In this document: positions 6,642 through 15,531 of the stretch, one piece after another
Position numbering within the stretch: position 1 is the stretch's first letter
Layout of the letters: each line of letters starts with the position of its first letter
Assembly: GCA_945982465.1 (NCBI GenBank)
Contig: CAMFSB010000007.1
Coordinates: 1 to 16,246 of the forward strand
Length of the DNA stretch: 16,246 nucleotides
Direction of reading: 5' to 3'
Origin: an uncultured Faecalibacterium sp.
GTDB lineage: Bacteria > Bacillota > Clostridia > Oscillospirales > Ruminococcaceae
Position numbers and translations under genes: made by a program
Notes under the pieces: model-generated
Databases searched by the model: none
The model's input: only the letters and a program-made list of their open reading frames with translations
What the model was told of the DNA's origin: nothing

Positions 6642-8732
6642 ATGGCAAAACTCGTGATCGTGGAATCGCCCGCCAAGGCCAAGACCATCGGCAAGTATCT
6701 GGGCAGGGATTACGAAGTAACGGCCAGCATGGGCCATATCCGCGATCTGCCCACCTCGCAGCTGGGCATCGACGTGGAACACGGCTATACCCCGCAGTAT
6801 ATCAGCATCAAGGGCAAGGAAAAGCTGATCAAGGAGCTGAAAAGCCAGGCCAAAAAGGCCGAGCAGGTCTATCTGGCCACCGACCCGGACCGGGAAGGCG
6901 AGGCCATCAGCTGGCATCTGGCCAGCATCCTGGGGCTGGACCCCAGCCAGCCCAACCGCATCACCTTTGACGAGATCACCAAAAAGGGCGTGCAGGAGGG
7001 CATGGCCCACCCCCGCGCCATCGACGAAGACCTGTTCAACGCCCAGCAGGCCCGCCGCGTGCTGGACCGGCTGGTGGGCTACAAGCTCAGCCCGTTTTTG
7101 TGGCGCAAGGTGCGGCGGGGGCTATCGGCCGGGCGCGTGCAGAGCGTGGCCGTGCGGCTGATCGACGACCGCGAAAAGGAGATCGAGGCCTTTAAGCCCG
7201 AGGAATACTGGAACGTGGACGCCACGCTGAGCGCGGGCGGCAAAAAGTTTACCGCCCGGCTGGCCACCGACGCGGCCGGCAAAAAGCTGCTGCCCAAAAC
7301 CGAGGCCGAGGCCCGCGCCATCGAGGCCGGCCTGCAGGGGGCCGACTATGTGGTGGCCGAGCTGCGCCGCGGCAAGCGGCAGAAAACCCCCACCCCCGCC
7401 TTTATCACCAGCACCCTGCAGCAGGAGGCCAGCCGCCGGCTGGGCTTTACGGCCACCCGCACCATGCGCGCCGCGCAGACGCTGTACGAGGGCGTGGACA
7501 TTGCCGGGCACGGCACCATGGGTCTGATCACCTATATGCGTACCGACAGCCTGCGCATCTCTGACGAGGCTGTGGCCGCCGCAAAGGAGTATATCACCGG
7601 CGCGTACGGCGCGCAGTATGTGTGCCCCTACAAGCGCACCTGGAAAACCCGCAGCGCCACCGCCGCGCAGGACGCTCACGAGGCCATCCGGCCGTCGGTG
7701 CCCGCGCTGACCCCCGACGAGGTGGACAAGAGCATCTCGGGCGATACCGCCAAGCTGTACCGCATGATCTGGAGCCGGTTTATGGCCAGCCAGATGGCCG
7801 ACTGCCAGCAGGACACCGTTTCGGTGACGGTGGCGGCAGGGGACTACCGCTTCCGCGCCAGCGGCTTTACGGTCACGTTCGACGGCTTTACGGTGCTGTA
7901 TGAGGAAGCCACCGATGAAAAGGAGAAAAAAGAGACCAGCCTGCCCCCGCTGGAGGAGGGCCAGGTGCTCAGGCTCAAGGAGCTGAAAAGCGAGCAGAAG
8001 TTCACCCAGCCGCCGCCCCGCTACACCGAGGCCACGCTGATCCGCGCGCTGGAGGAAAACGGCATTGGCCGGCCCTCCACCTACGCGCCCATCATCACCA
8101 CCATCATCGACCGCGGCTATGTGGAGCGCGAAGCCAAAAAGCTCAAGCCCACGCTGTTGGGCCGCACGGTGGACGGGCTGATGCTGGAGCAGTTCCCCGA
8201 TATTGTGGACGTGGCGTTCTCGGCCGAGATGGAGAAAAAGCTGGACCTGGTGGAAAGCGGCAAGGCCGATTGGCGCGAGACGGTGGACCAGTTCTACCAG
8301 GGCTTTGACGCCAGCCTGAAAGCCGCCGAGCAGAACATGGAGGGCAAAAAGGTCAAGGTGCCGGATGAACCCTCCGACGAAGTGTGCGATAAGTGCGGCA
8401 GGCCAATGGTCATCAAAAGCGGCCGGTACGGCAAGTTTCTGGCCTGCTCGGGCTTCCCGGAGTGCCGCAACACCAAGCGCCTGGTCAAGGACACCGGCGG
8501 CATCTGCCCCAAGTGCGGGCAGGGCCGCATGCTGCTGCGCAAAAGCGCCAAGGGCCGCGTGTACTACGGGTGCGAGCGCTACCCGGACTGCGACTTTATG
8601 ACCTGGGATGAGCCGGTGCCCACAAAGTGCGAAAAGTGCGGCGCCACGCTGTTCAAAAAGGGCAGCCGGCTGTACTGCGCCAAAGAGGGCTGCGGCTTTG
8701 AGACCACCGTGCAGAAAGGCGGCGGCCAATGA
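6642..8732 (+). CDS. topA: DNA topoisomerase I (type IA)
   Basis: TopA relaxes negative supercoils by cutting one strand through a tyrosine and passing the other. The product is 696 residues, typical of Firmicutes TopA. The TOPRIM domain begins KLVIVESPAKAKTIGKYLG and carries the metal-binding acidic motif DPDREGE (81-87). Next come RVLDRLVGYKLSPFLW and LSAGRVQSVAVRLI. The catalytic tyrosine is Tyr298 in TYMRTDS, followed by QDAHEAIRPS and RYTEATLIRALEENGIGRPS. The tail (582 to the end) holds three four-cysteine zinc ribbons starting CDKCG, CPKCG and CEKCG, each with both Cys pairs intact. The ATG at 6642 has GAGAGGAG (6624-6631) 10 bases upstream; the earlier TTG at 6618 has no such signal. 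The stop overlaps the trmFO start as ATGA. Confidence 0.98.
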   Translation: MAKLVIVESPAKAKTIGKYLGRDYEVTASMGHIRDLPTSQLGIDVEHGYTPQYISIKGKEKLIKELKSQAKKAEQVYLATDPDREGEAISWHLASILGLDPSQPNRITFDEITKKGVQEGMAHPRAIDEDLFNAQQARRVLDRLVGYKLSPFLWRKVRRGLSAGRVQSVAVRLIDDREKEIEAFKPEEYWNVDATLSAGGKKFTARLATDAAGKKLLPKTEAEARAIEAGLQGADYVVAELRRGKRQKTPTPAFITSTLQQEASRRLGFTATRTMRAAQTLYEGVDIAGHGTMGLITYMRTDSLRISDEAVAAAKEYITGAYGAQYVCPYKRTWKTRSATAAQDAHEAIRPSVPALTPDEVDKSISGDTAKLYRMIWSRFMASQMADCQQDTVSVTVAAGDYRFRASGFTVTFDGFTVLYEEATDEKEKKETSLPPLEEGQVLRLKELKSEQKFTQPPPRYTEATLIRALEENGIGRPSTYAPIITTIIDRGYVEREAKKLKPTLLGRTVDGLMLEQFPDIVDVAFSAEMEKKLDLVESGKADWRETVDQFYQGFDASLKAAEQNMEGKKVKVPDEPSDEVCDKCGRPMVIKSGRYGKFLACSGFPECRNTKRLVKDTGGICPKCGQGRMLLRKSAKGRVYYGCERYPDCDFMTWDEPVPTKCEKCGATLFKKGSRLYCAKEGCGFETTVQKGGGQ

Positions 8733-10156
8733 GCGAAACCGCAACGAACCCCCTGCGCGCCGTTGTGCTGGGCGCAGGCCTGGCCGGCTGTGAAGCCGCG
8801 CTGTGGCTGGCCGGGCAGGGCGTGCAGGTGGAGCTGTACGAGCAGAAGCCCGCGCATTTTTCGCCCGCGCACAAATCCGAGGGGCTGGCCGAACTGATCT
8901 GCTCCAACAGCCTGAAAGCCGAACGGCTGGATTCCGCCTCCGGCTTGCTAAAAACCGAGATGCGGCTGCTGGGCAGCCGGCTGCTCACCGCTGCCGAGGC
9001 CGCCCGCGTGGCGGCGGGCGGCGCGCTGGCCGTGGACCGGGACCGGTTTTCGGCGGCGGTCACGGCGATGGTGCAGGCCGAGCCGAACATTACGCTGCAC
9101 CGCGAAGAAGTGACCCGCCTTGACCCGGCTGTGCCCGTGCTGGTGGCCACCGGCCCGCTGACCGAGGGCGCGCTGGCCGCGCAGATCCGCGCGCTGACCG
9201 GCGGGGCGGGGCTGAGCTTTTACGACGCGGTGGCCCCCATCGTCACCGCCGAAAGCCTGAATTACGACAAGGTGTTCGCCGCCAGCCGCTACGGCCGGGG
9301 CGACGCCGATTACCTGAACTGCCCGTTCAGCCGCGAGGAGTACGAGGCGTTCCACGCGGCGCTGGCCGCCGCCGAGCGCGCGCCTGTGCACGAGTTCGAC
9401 AAGGCATCGCAGCAGGACGAAACCGCCCCCGCTAAAAAGGACGGCGGCGTGACCGTGTACGAGGGCTGCATGCCCATCGAGATCATGGCGGGCCGCGGGG
9501 CGGACACCATGCGCTTTGGCCCGCTGCGGCCGGTGGGCCTGCGCGACCCGCGCACCGGCCACCGCCCCTGGGCCAACGTGCAGCTGCGGGCCGAAAACGC
9601 CGGCCGCACGCTGTACAACCTGGTGGGCTTTCAGACCAACCTGAAGTGGGGCGAGCAGAAGCGGGTGTTCTCGATGATCCCGGGGCTGGAGCACGCCGAG
9701 TTTGTGCGCTACGGCGTGATGCACCGCAACACCTTTTTGGACAGCCCCCGCGTGCTGACCGGCGCGCTGTGCCTGAAAGAATACCCCAACGTGTTTTTTG
9801 CCGGCCAGATCACCGGCTTTGAAGGCTATATGGAAAGCGCGGCCTGCGGGCTGCTGGCCGCCCGCGGCCTGTACGCCCGGCTCACCGGCGGCAGCTATAC
9901 GCCCCCGCCCCGCGACACCATGTGCGGCGCGCTGGTGGAGTATATCACGGCGGAAAACAAAAACTTCCAGCCCATGGGCGCCAACATGGGTATCCTGCCG
10001 CCGCTGGAACAGCGCCCCCGCGATAAGCGGCTGCGGTATCTGGCCGCGGCGCAGCGGGCGGTGGAGAGCATGAAAGGCTGGCTTGCGCAGCGCGGCGAGC
10101 CGATCCCGGAACAGTATCTGCCGCCCGAGCCGCCGCCGGAAAACGGCCCGGCGTGA
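8729..10156 (+). CDS. trmFO: TrmFO, folate/FAD-dependent tRNA U54 C5-methyltransferase
   Basis: TrmFO makes ribothymidine at tRNA position 54 using methylenetetrahydrofolate and reduced FAD, the route of most Firmicutes in place of SAM-dependent TrmA. The 475-residue product opens with an FAD-binding Rossmann motif GAGLAGCEAALWLA (about 15-28). The two catalytic cysteines known in the Bacillus enzyme have clear counterparts: Cys58 in LICSNSLKAERL and Cys247 in YEGCMPIEIMAGRG. Other family segments are LRFGPL-like RFGPLRPVGLRDP, NLVGFQTNLKWGEQKRV, RYGVMHRNTFLDSP and FAGQITGFEGYMESAACGLLA. Between EFDK (222-225) and YEGC there are about 15 extra residues compared with Bacillus TrmFO. The ATG overlaps the topA stop, so translation is likely coupled. 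A proline-rich tail follows the last conserved block. Confidence 0.97.
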   Translation: MSETATNPLRAVVLGAGLAGCEAALWLAGQGVQVELYEQKPAHFSPAHKSEGLAELICSNSLKAERLDSASGLLKTEMRLLGSRLLTAAEAARVAAGGALAVDRDRFSAAVTAMVQAEPNITLHREEVTRLDPAVPVLVATGPLTEGALAAQIRALTGGAGLSFYDAVAPIVTAESLNYDKVFAASRYGRGDADYLNCPFSREEYEAFHAALAAAERAPVHEFDKASQQDETAPAKKDGGVTVYEGCMPIEIMAGRGADTMRFGPLRPVGLRDPRTGHRPWANVQLRAENAGRTLYNLVGFQTNLKWGEQKRVFSMIPGLEHAEFVRYGVMHRNTFLDSPRVLTGALCLKEYPNVFFAGQITGFEGYMESAACGLLAARGLYARLTGGSYTPPPRDTMCGALVEYITAENKNFQPMGANMGILPPLEQRPRDKRLRYLAAAQRAVESMKGWLAQRGEPIPEQYLPPEPPPENGPA

Positions 10157-10180
10157 CGTAAAAAACAGCAGACAGCGGCC

Positions 10181-10197
10181 CGGCGCACAGCGCGCCG
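10181..10197 (+). other. Small hairpin between trmFO and plsX
   Basis: CGGCGC (10181-10186) pairs with GCGCCG (10192-10197) around ACAGC. The next bases are TGCCCCAAAAG, with no T-run, so termination is unlikely. It lies about 12 bases before the plsX Shine-Dalgarno and could mark an RNA processing point. This is weak evidence. Confidence 0.3.
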
Positions 10198-10223
10198 TGC
10201 CCCAAAAGAAAGGAAAGCATCCC

Positions 10224-11234
10224 ATGAAGATTCTCGTGGATATGATGGGCGGCGACAACGCCCCGCTGGCCCCGCTGCAGGGCGCGGCGCAGGCCGCGGC
10301 CGAATACGGTGTGGAGATCGTGGCGCTGGGCGACGAGGCGCTTTTGCGCAAAACCGCACAGGAAAACGGCGTCAGCGTGGAGAATATGACCTTTGTCCAC
10401 TGCACCCAGACCATTGAGATGTGCGACGAGCCGGCCATGGCCATCCGCCGCAAAAAGGATTCCGCCATCGTGCGCGGGCTGGAACTGCTGAAAGCCGGCG
10501 CGGGCGACGCCTTTGTGTCGGCGGGCAGCACCGGCGCGCTGCATGTGGGCGCCAGCCTGATCGTGCGCACGCTGCGCGGAGTCAAGCGGCCGGCGCTGGC
10601 CACCATCGTGCCCGCCAAAAAGCAACCCTACCTGCTGTTGGACTGCGGCGCCAACGTGGAATGCCGCCCCGACATGCTGGCCGCCTTTGGCGTGATGGGC
10701 AGCTGCTATATGGACAAGGTGATGGGCCGCGCAAACCCCACCGTGGCGCTGGCCAACAACGGCGCGGAGGAATCCAAGGGCACGCCCATGCTGCGTGAGG
10801 CGCACCAGCTTCTGAAAACCGCGGGCGTGAACTTTGTGGGCAACATCGAGCCGCGCGACGTGCCCGCCGGCGAGGTGGACGTGGTGGTGTGCGACGGCTT
10901 TACCGGCAACGTCATCCTCAAGCTGACCGAGGGCGTGGCCAAAATGCTGCTGGGCATGCTCAAGGAGATTTTTCTGGCAAATGTGGGCGGCAAGCTGGCG
11001 TATCTGCTGGTGCGCGGCGGCATGAAGGACCTGAAAGTGCGCATGGACAGCGAGGAATACGGCGGCGCGCCGTTTTTGGGCGCATGCAAACCGGTGATCA
11101 AGGCGCACGGTTCGTCCAAGGCAAAGGGCATCAAAAACGCCATCCGGCAGGCAAAGACCTGCGTGGAACATGATCTGTGCGGCACGATGCAGGCCGCGCT
11201 GGACGCGCGTGGAAAAGGGGAACAGACTGTATGA
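10224..11234 (+). CDS. plsX: PlsX, phosphate acyltransferase
   Basis: PlsX converts acyl-ACP and phosphate to acyl-phosphate, the donor used by PlsY in the first step of phospholipid synthesis; it is a peripheral membrane enzyme. The 336-residue product starts MKILVDMMGGDNAPLAPLQG and contains AIRRKKDSAIVRGLELL, FVSAGSTGALHVGA, LLLDCGANVECRPDML, NNGAEESKGTPMLREAH, NFVGNIEPRDV and VCDGFTGNVILKLTEG, all characteristic and in normal order and length. The ATG at 10224 follows AAAGGAAA with about 9 bases of spacing. Upstream in-frame starts would add residues unrelated to PlsX. In most Firmicutes plsX is followed by fab genes and/or acpP before rnc. Here its stop overlaps the rnc start (ATGA), so those genes are absent from this locus. 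Confidence 0.98.
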   Translation: MKILVDMMGGDNAPLAPLQGAAQAAAEYGVEIVALGDEALLRKTAQENGVSVENMTFVHCTQTIEMCDEPAMAIRRKKDSAIVRGLELLKAGAGDAFVSAGSTGALHVGASLIVRTLRGVKRPALATIVPAKKQPYLLLDCGANVECRPDMLAAFGVMGSCYMDKVMGRANPTVALANNGAEESKGTPMLREAHQLLKTAGVNFVGNIEPRDVPAGEVDVVVCDGFTGNVILKLTEGVAKMLLGMLKEIFLANVGGKLAYLLVRGGMKDLKVRMDSEEYGGAPFLGACKPVIKAHGSSKAKGIKNAIRQAKTCVEHDLCGTMQAALDARGKGEQTV

Positions 11235-11896
11235 TCCATCAACTGGAAACCGTGATCGGCTACCGCTTCAAAGACCCCGGGCTGCTGCAGATGGCGCTCA
11301 CCCACACCAGCTACGCCAACGAGAGCCGCGTGCCCGTGCAGCACAACGAACGGCTGGAATTTCTGGGTGACAGCGTTTTGCAGCTGGTTTCGGCGGATTA
11401 TCTGTTCCACGCCTACGCTGACCGGCCCGAGGGCGATTTGACCCGCATCCGGGCCAGCCTGGTCAGCGAGGGGGCGTTGTTCCAGTTTGCGCAGGAGATC
11501 GGCCTGGGCGAATACCTGCGCCTGGGCAGGGGCGAGGAGCGCTGCGGCGGCCGCACCCGGCCCAGCGTGGTGTCGGACGCGTTTGAAGCGCTGATCGCCG
11601 CGCTGTACCTGGACGGCGGCATGGACGCGGCGCGCAAATTTATCCTGCCCTTTATTACCGAGGGCAAGCACGCCGAGGCCGATTACAAGACCAAGCTGCA
11701 GGAAGTGGTGCAGCAGAACCCTGAGGAACGGCTCAGCTATGTGGTGGAGCAGGAGACCGGCCCCGACCACGACAAGCATTTTGTGGTGGCGGTGCACTTC
11801 AACTCCAACTGCATCGCCCGCGGCGAGGGCCGCAGCAAAAAAGCCGCCGAGCAGCACGCCGCCCGCGAGGCGCTGAAGCTGATGGGGCTGGAATGA
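11231..11896 (+). CDS. rnc: Ribonuclease III
   Basis: RNase III cuts double-stranded RNA, notably in rRNA precursor maturation. The 221-residue product has the catalytic domain first, with the signature HNERLEFLGDSVLQLV (38-53) supplying Glu43 and Asp47, and the second acidic pair Asp116 and Glu119 in SDAFEALIAALYLDGG. All four metal-site acidic residues are thus present. The double-stranded-RNA-binding domain runs from about residue 152 (DYKTKLQEVVQQ) to the end, with the conserved GRSKKAAEQHAAREAL helix. The ATG at 11231 overlaps the plsX stop and follows a purine-rich GGAAAAGGGGAA stretch. rnc-smc-ftsY is a standard Firmicutes trio; smc begins 55 bases downstream. Confidence 0.98.
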   Translation: MIHQLETVIGYRFKDPGLLQMALTHTSYANESRVPVQHNERLEFLGDSVLQLVSADYLFHAYADRPEGDLTRIRASLVSEGALFQFAQEIGLGEYLRLGRGEERCGGRTRPSVVSDAFEALIAALYLDGGMDAARKFILPFITEGKHAEADYKTKLQEVVQQNPEERLSYVVEQETGPDHDKHFVVAVHFNSNCIARGEGRSKKAAEQHAAREALKLMGLE

Positions 11897-11951
11897 CCCG
11901 CCCAAACACAAACAAAGGCGTACCGCTTTTTATAAAGGAATCAAAAAACCT

Positions 11952-14900
11952 ATGGTGTTAAAGGAACTGGAGATCCAGGGGTTCAAAAGCTTCCCGGACA
12001 GGATCAAAATTACCATCGGCAGCGGCATCACCGGCGTGGTGGGGCCGAACGGCTCGGGCAAATCGAATATCTCCGACGCCATCCGCTGGGTGCTGGGCGA
12101 GACCAGCTCCAAGCAGCTGCGCGGCGCGGGCAAAATGGAGGATGTGATCTTCGGCGGCACCCAGCTGCGCGGGGCCATGGGCTTTGCCAGCGTGCGCCTG
12201 ACGCTGGACAATGCCGACCACACGCTGGATCTGGACGCCGACGAGGTGGTCATTGGGCGCAAATACTACCGCAGCGGCGAGAGCGAGTATTCCATCAACG
12301 GCCAGGCCTGCCGGCTCAAGGATGTGTACGAGCTGTTTCTGGACACGGGCCTTGGGCGCGACGGCTATTCCATCATCGGGCAGGGCCGCATTGCCGAGAT
12401 CGTGGGCGCCAAAAGCAGCGAACGGCGCGAAATTTTTGAAGAAGCCTCGGGCATTGCCAAGTACCGCTACCGCAAAAACGAAGCCGAGCGCCGCCTGGCC
12501 TCGGCCGAAGAAAACCTGGAGCGCCTGCGCGACATCCTGGGCGAGCTGGAAGCCCGCGTGGGCCCGCTGGAAAAAGAGAGCGCCAAGGCCCAGCGCTTTC
12601 TGGAGCTGGCCGAAACGCGCAAAAGCCTGGAAGTGACCCTGTGGGTGGACGGCGTGCGCCGCGCCAAGGACACCGTGCGCGAGCAGCAGCGCCGCTACGA
12701 GACCGCCGAGGCCGATTATCTGCGCATCGACGAAACGGGCCGGGCCGCCGAGGCCGAAGCTGAGGAGATCCGCGAGCAGGCGCAGCGCCTGACGGTGGAG
12801 ATCGACCGCCTGAATGGGGATATCCGCAGCATCACCGAAGAGATGGGCGGCACCGAAAGCCGCATTGCCGTGCTGCGGCACGACATCCAGCGCAATGACC
12901 AGAGCATCGACCAGCTGGAACAGGAGATCGTGCAGGGCGAGGAGAATCGCGAGACCATCGCCGGCGAGATCGAGCGGTACGAAGCGCTGATCGCCGCTTG
13001 TGAGGAAAAGGGCCGGCAGCTGCAGGCCGATATCGGCGCGCTGAGCGATACGCTGGCAAAGCTGCAGGCCGAAAGCGAAGCCTCCGGCGAACGGCGCGGG
13101 GCGGTCACCGCCGCCCTGGCCGGCCTGACCGAGCAGCAGACAGCCAGCCGCGTGGCGGCGGCTTCGGCTTCGGCCGCGGCCGAAACGGCGGCCCAGCGTC
13201 TGGCCGCCGCCCAGAATGCGGGCGACGCGGCGGGCGACACGCTGGCGCACCTGAACGGCGAAAAGGCTGATACCGAGACCTATCTGGCCGCAGTGCAGGA
13301 AAAGCTGGCCCGGCTGAACAACATCAAAAGCGGCCTGGAGCTGAAGCTGACGGCCCGGCGCAAGGCGCTGGACGACGCCGACGCAGCCGAGATGGCCCTT
13401 GACCGGGAGCTGGAAGCCGCCGAGCAGCGGCTTTCGGTGCTGCGTGAGCTGGAAAAGAACATGGACGGCTACCAGCAGTCGGTCAAGGCCGTGATGCGCG
13501 CGGCCCAGAGCCGCCGGCTGCGGGGGATCATCGGGCCGGTATCCGGCATTCTGACGGTGGAAAAGGGCTACGAGACCGCCATCGAGACCGCGCTGGGCGC
13601 AGCGTTGCAGAATATCGTGGTGGACGGCGAAGCCGCCGCCAAGGCGGCCATCGCCTTTTTGCGGGACGAAAAGGCCGGCCGCGCCACCTTTCTGCCGCTG
13701 GACACGGTGCAGCCCGGCGTGTTCAAGGGCGAGCTGACCGGCTCGGCCCAGCTGGCTAGCGAGCTGGTACACTGCGATGCCCGGTACGAACGGGTGGTGT
13801 CGAACCTGCTGGGCCGCATCGTGGTGGTGGACGACATCAACGAAGCCTCCGGCGTGGCCCGGCGGCTGGGCTACCGCAACCGCGTGGTCACGGTGGACGG
13901 CCAGGTCATCAACGCGGGCGGCAGCTTTACCGGCGGCAGCGTGCAGCGCTCGGCCGGGCTGTTCACCCGCAAGCAGGAGATCGAGCAGCTCCGGGCCAAG
14001 ATCGTGCGGCTGCAAAAGCAGCAGAGCGACGCGCAGGACGCCACCGACCGCTGCAAGGCGCAGGTGGACGCGCTGAGCGCCGAACTGACGGCCGCGGGCA
14101 GCGAGATCATCACCGCGGACGGCGACCGCATCCGCGCCGAGGCGGAACTGCGGCGCATCGAAGCGGCGCTGAGCCAGAGCCGCGCGGCCGCCGAGACCCG
14201 CGCGGCCGAGGTGAAGATGCTGACGGCCGAGATCACGGAAAACCGCCGCACGGCCGCTCAGGCCGAAGCCGAGATGCAGCGGCTGGCCGGCCAGATCGAC
14301 GCGATGAGCGAGGAACTGGCCCGCATCAGCGAGGGCGACGACGGATTTTTGGCCGCGCGGAGCCGGCTTTCGGACGAAATGAGCCAGAAAAAGCTGGAGC
14401 TGCTGGCCTGCGAAAAGGACGCCCAGGCTCACCGCGCCGCCATCGAAACGCTGCGCGCGCGCACTGCGGAGACCGCGGGCCGCAAGGCGGACGTGGAAAA
14501 AAGCATCGGCGCGCTGCGCGCGCTGAACGATGCAAACCGCGAGAGCATTGCCGCCATCGAGGCGGAACGCCAGGCCGGCCGCGCCCGCATTGCCGAAAAG
14601 GAGCAGGCCATCCGCACGGCGACCCAGCAGCGGCTGCAGCGCCAGCAGGCCGAGACCGAGGCCACGGCCCGCGCCCGCGCCGCCGCCGACGAGCGCGAAA
14701 AGATGAGCCAGGAGATGGCCCGCCTGGCCGAGCGCAAAGCGGCGGCCGAGGCCGAGTACGACCAGACCATCGCAAAGCTGTGGGAGGAATACCAGCTTTC
14801 GGTGTCGGAGGCGGAAAAGCTGTGTGTTCCGTTTGAGAACGTGACGGCCCTGCGCGCCCAGGTGGCCGAGGTGCGCGGCAAGATCCGCGCGTTGGGCAGC

Positions 14901-15509
14901 GTGAACGTGGGCGCCATTGAGGAATACAAGGAAGTGCGCGAGCGCTATGATACCCTGTCGGCCCAGGTGGCGGACGTGGAAAAATCGAAAGCGGAACTGA
15001 CGCGCATGATCGGCGAGCTGGCGGCGCAGATGCGCCGGATCTTCAGCGAGAATTTCGCGGTGATCAACGACAATTTCGGCCGCATTTTCCGCGAGTTGTT
15101 CGGCGGCGGCAATGCGTCGCTGGCGCTGGAAGAGGGCGCCGATGTGCTGAACGCGGGCATCGAGATCCGCGTAGCGCCGCCGGGCAAGGTGATCAAGAAC
15201 CTGACGGCTCTGTCGGGCGGCGAGCAGGCGCTGGTGGCTATCAGCATTTATTTTGCGATCCTGGCGGTAAACCCCGCGCCGTTCTGTATTCTGGACGAGA
15301 TCGAGGCAGCGCTGGACGATGTGAACGTGGTGCGCTTTGCCCAGTATCTGCGGCGCATCTCGGACAAAACGCAGTTTATTGTGATCACCCACCGCCGCGG
15401 CACGATGGAAGCCGCCGACGTGCTGTATGGCGTGACCATGCAGGACGACGGCGTTTCCAAGCTGCTGCGGCTGGATCTGGACAGCGTGGACGCTTCGCTG
15501 GTAAACTGA
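11952..15509 (+). CDS. smc: Chromosome segregation ATPase SMC
   Basis: SMC, with ScpA and ScpB, forms a ring that compacts and aligns replicated origins. The 1,185-residue product is full length. The N-terminal head begins LKELEIQGFKSFPDRI, with Walker A GPNGSGKSN (31-39). There follow a first coiled coil (about 170-505) and a hinge (about 524-663, RGIIGPVSG to the glycine-rich GGSFTGGSV). A second coiled coil rich in Glu, Ala and Arg (about 675-1015) leads to the C-terminal head, with signature LSGGEQALVAISIYFAI (SGGE from 1088), Walker B FCILDEIEA (from 1111), the D-loop ALDD and the switch ITHRRGTMEAAD. The Shine-Dalgarno AAGGAA (11935-11940) lies 11 bases before the ATG, a little long. 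The 55-base gap before it is unusually AT-rich for this window. ftsY follows after 22 bases. Confidence 0.98.
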   Translation: MVLKELEIQGFKSFPDRIKITIGSGITGVVGPNGSGKSNISDAIRWVLGETSSKQLRGAGKMEDVIFGGTQLRGAMGFASVRLTLDNADHTLDLDADEVVIGRKYYRSGESEYSINGQACRLKDVYELFLDTGLGRDGYSIIGQGRIAEIVGAKSSERREIFEEASGIAKYRYRKNEAERRLASAEENLERLRDILGELEARVGPLEKESAKAQRFLELAETRKSLEVTLWVDGVRRAKDTVREQQRRYETAEADYLRIDETGRAAEAEAEEIREQAQRLTVEIDRLNGDIRSITEEMGGTESRIAVLRHDIQRNDQSIDQLEQEIVQGEENRETIAGEIERYEALIAACEEKGRQLQADIGALSDTLAKLQAESEASGERRGAVTAALAGLTEQQTASRVAAASASAAAETAAQRLAAAQNAGDAAGDTLAHLNGEKADTETYLAAVQEKLARLNNIKSGLELKLTARRKALDDADAAEMALDRELEAAEQRLSVLRELEKNMDGYQQSVKAVMRAAQSRRLRGIIGPVSGILTVEKGYETAIETALGAALQNIVVDGEAAAKAAIAFLRDEKAGRATFLPLDTVQPGVFKGELTGSAQLASELVHCDARYERVVSNLLGRIVVVDDINEASGVARRLGYRNRVVTVDGQVINAGGSFTGGSVQRSAGLFTRKQEIEQLRAKIVRLQKQQSDAQDATDRCKAQVDALSAELTAAGSEIITADGDRIRAEAELRRIEAALSQSRAAAETRAAEVKMLTAEITENRRTAAQAEAEMQRLAGQIDAMSEELARISEGDDGFLAARSRLSDEMSQKKLELLACEKDAQAHRAAIETLRARTAETAGRKADVEKSIGALRALNDANRESIAAIEAERQAGRARIAEKEQAIRTATQQRLQRQQAETEATARARAAADEREKMSQEMARLAERKAAAEAEYDQTIAKLWEEYQLSVSEAEKLCVPFENVTALRAQVAEVRGKIRALGSVNVGAIEEYKEVRERYDTLSAQVADVEKSKAELTRMIGELAAQMRRIFSENFAVINDNFGRIFRELFGGGNASLALEEGADVLNAGIEIRVAPPGKVIKNLTALSGGEQALVAISIYFAILAVNPAPFCILDEIEAALDDVNVVRFAQYLRRISDKTQFIVITHRRGTMEAADVLYGVTMQDDGVSKLLRLDLDSVDASLVN

Positions 15510-15531
15510 AAAACGAACGGAGGGAACGATC

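Noticed and set aside
11931..11936. TATAAA as a -10 box for smc.
   Set aside because: The 6 bases 17 upstream (ACAAAC) do not resemble TTGACA, and the box overlaps the Shine-Dalgarno. Kept only as a weak possibility.
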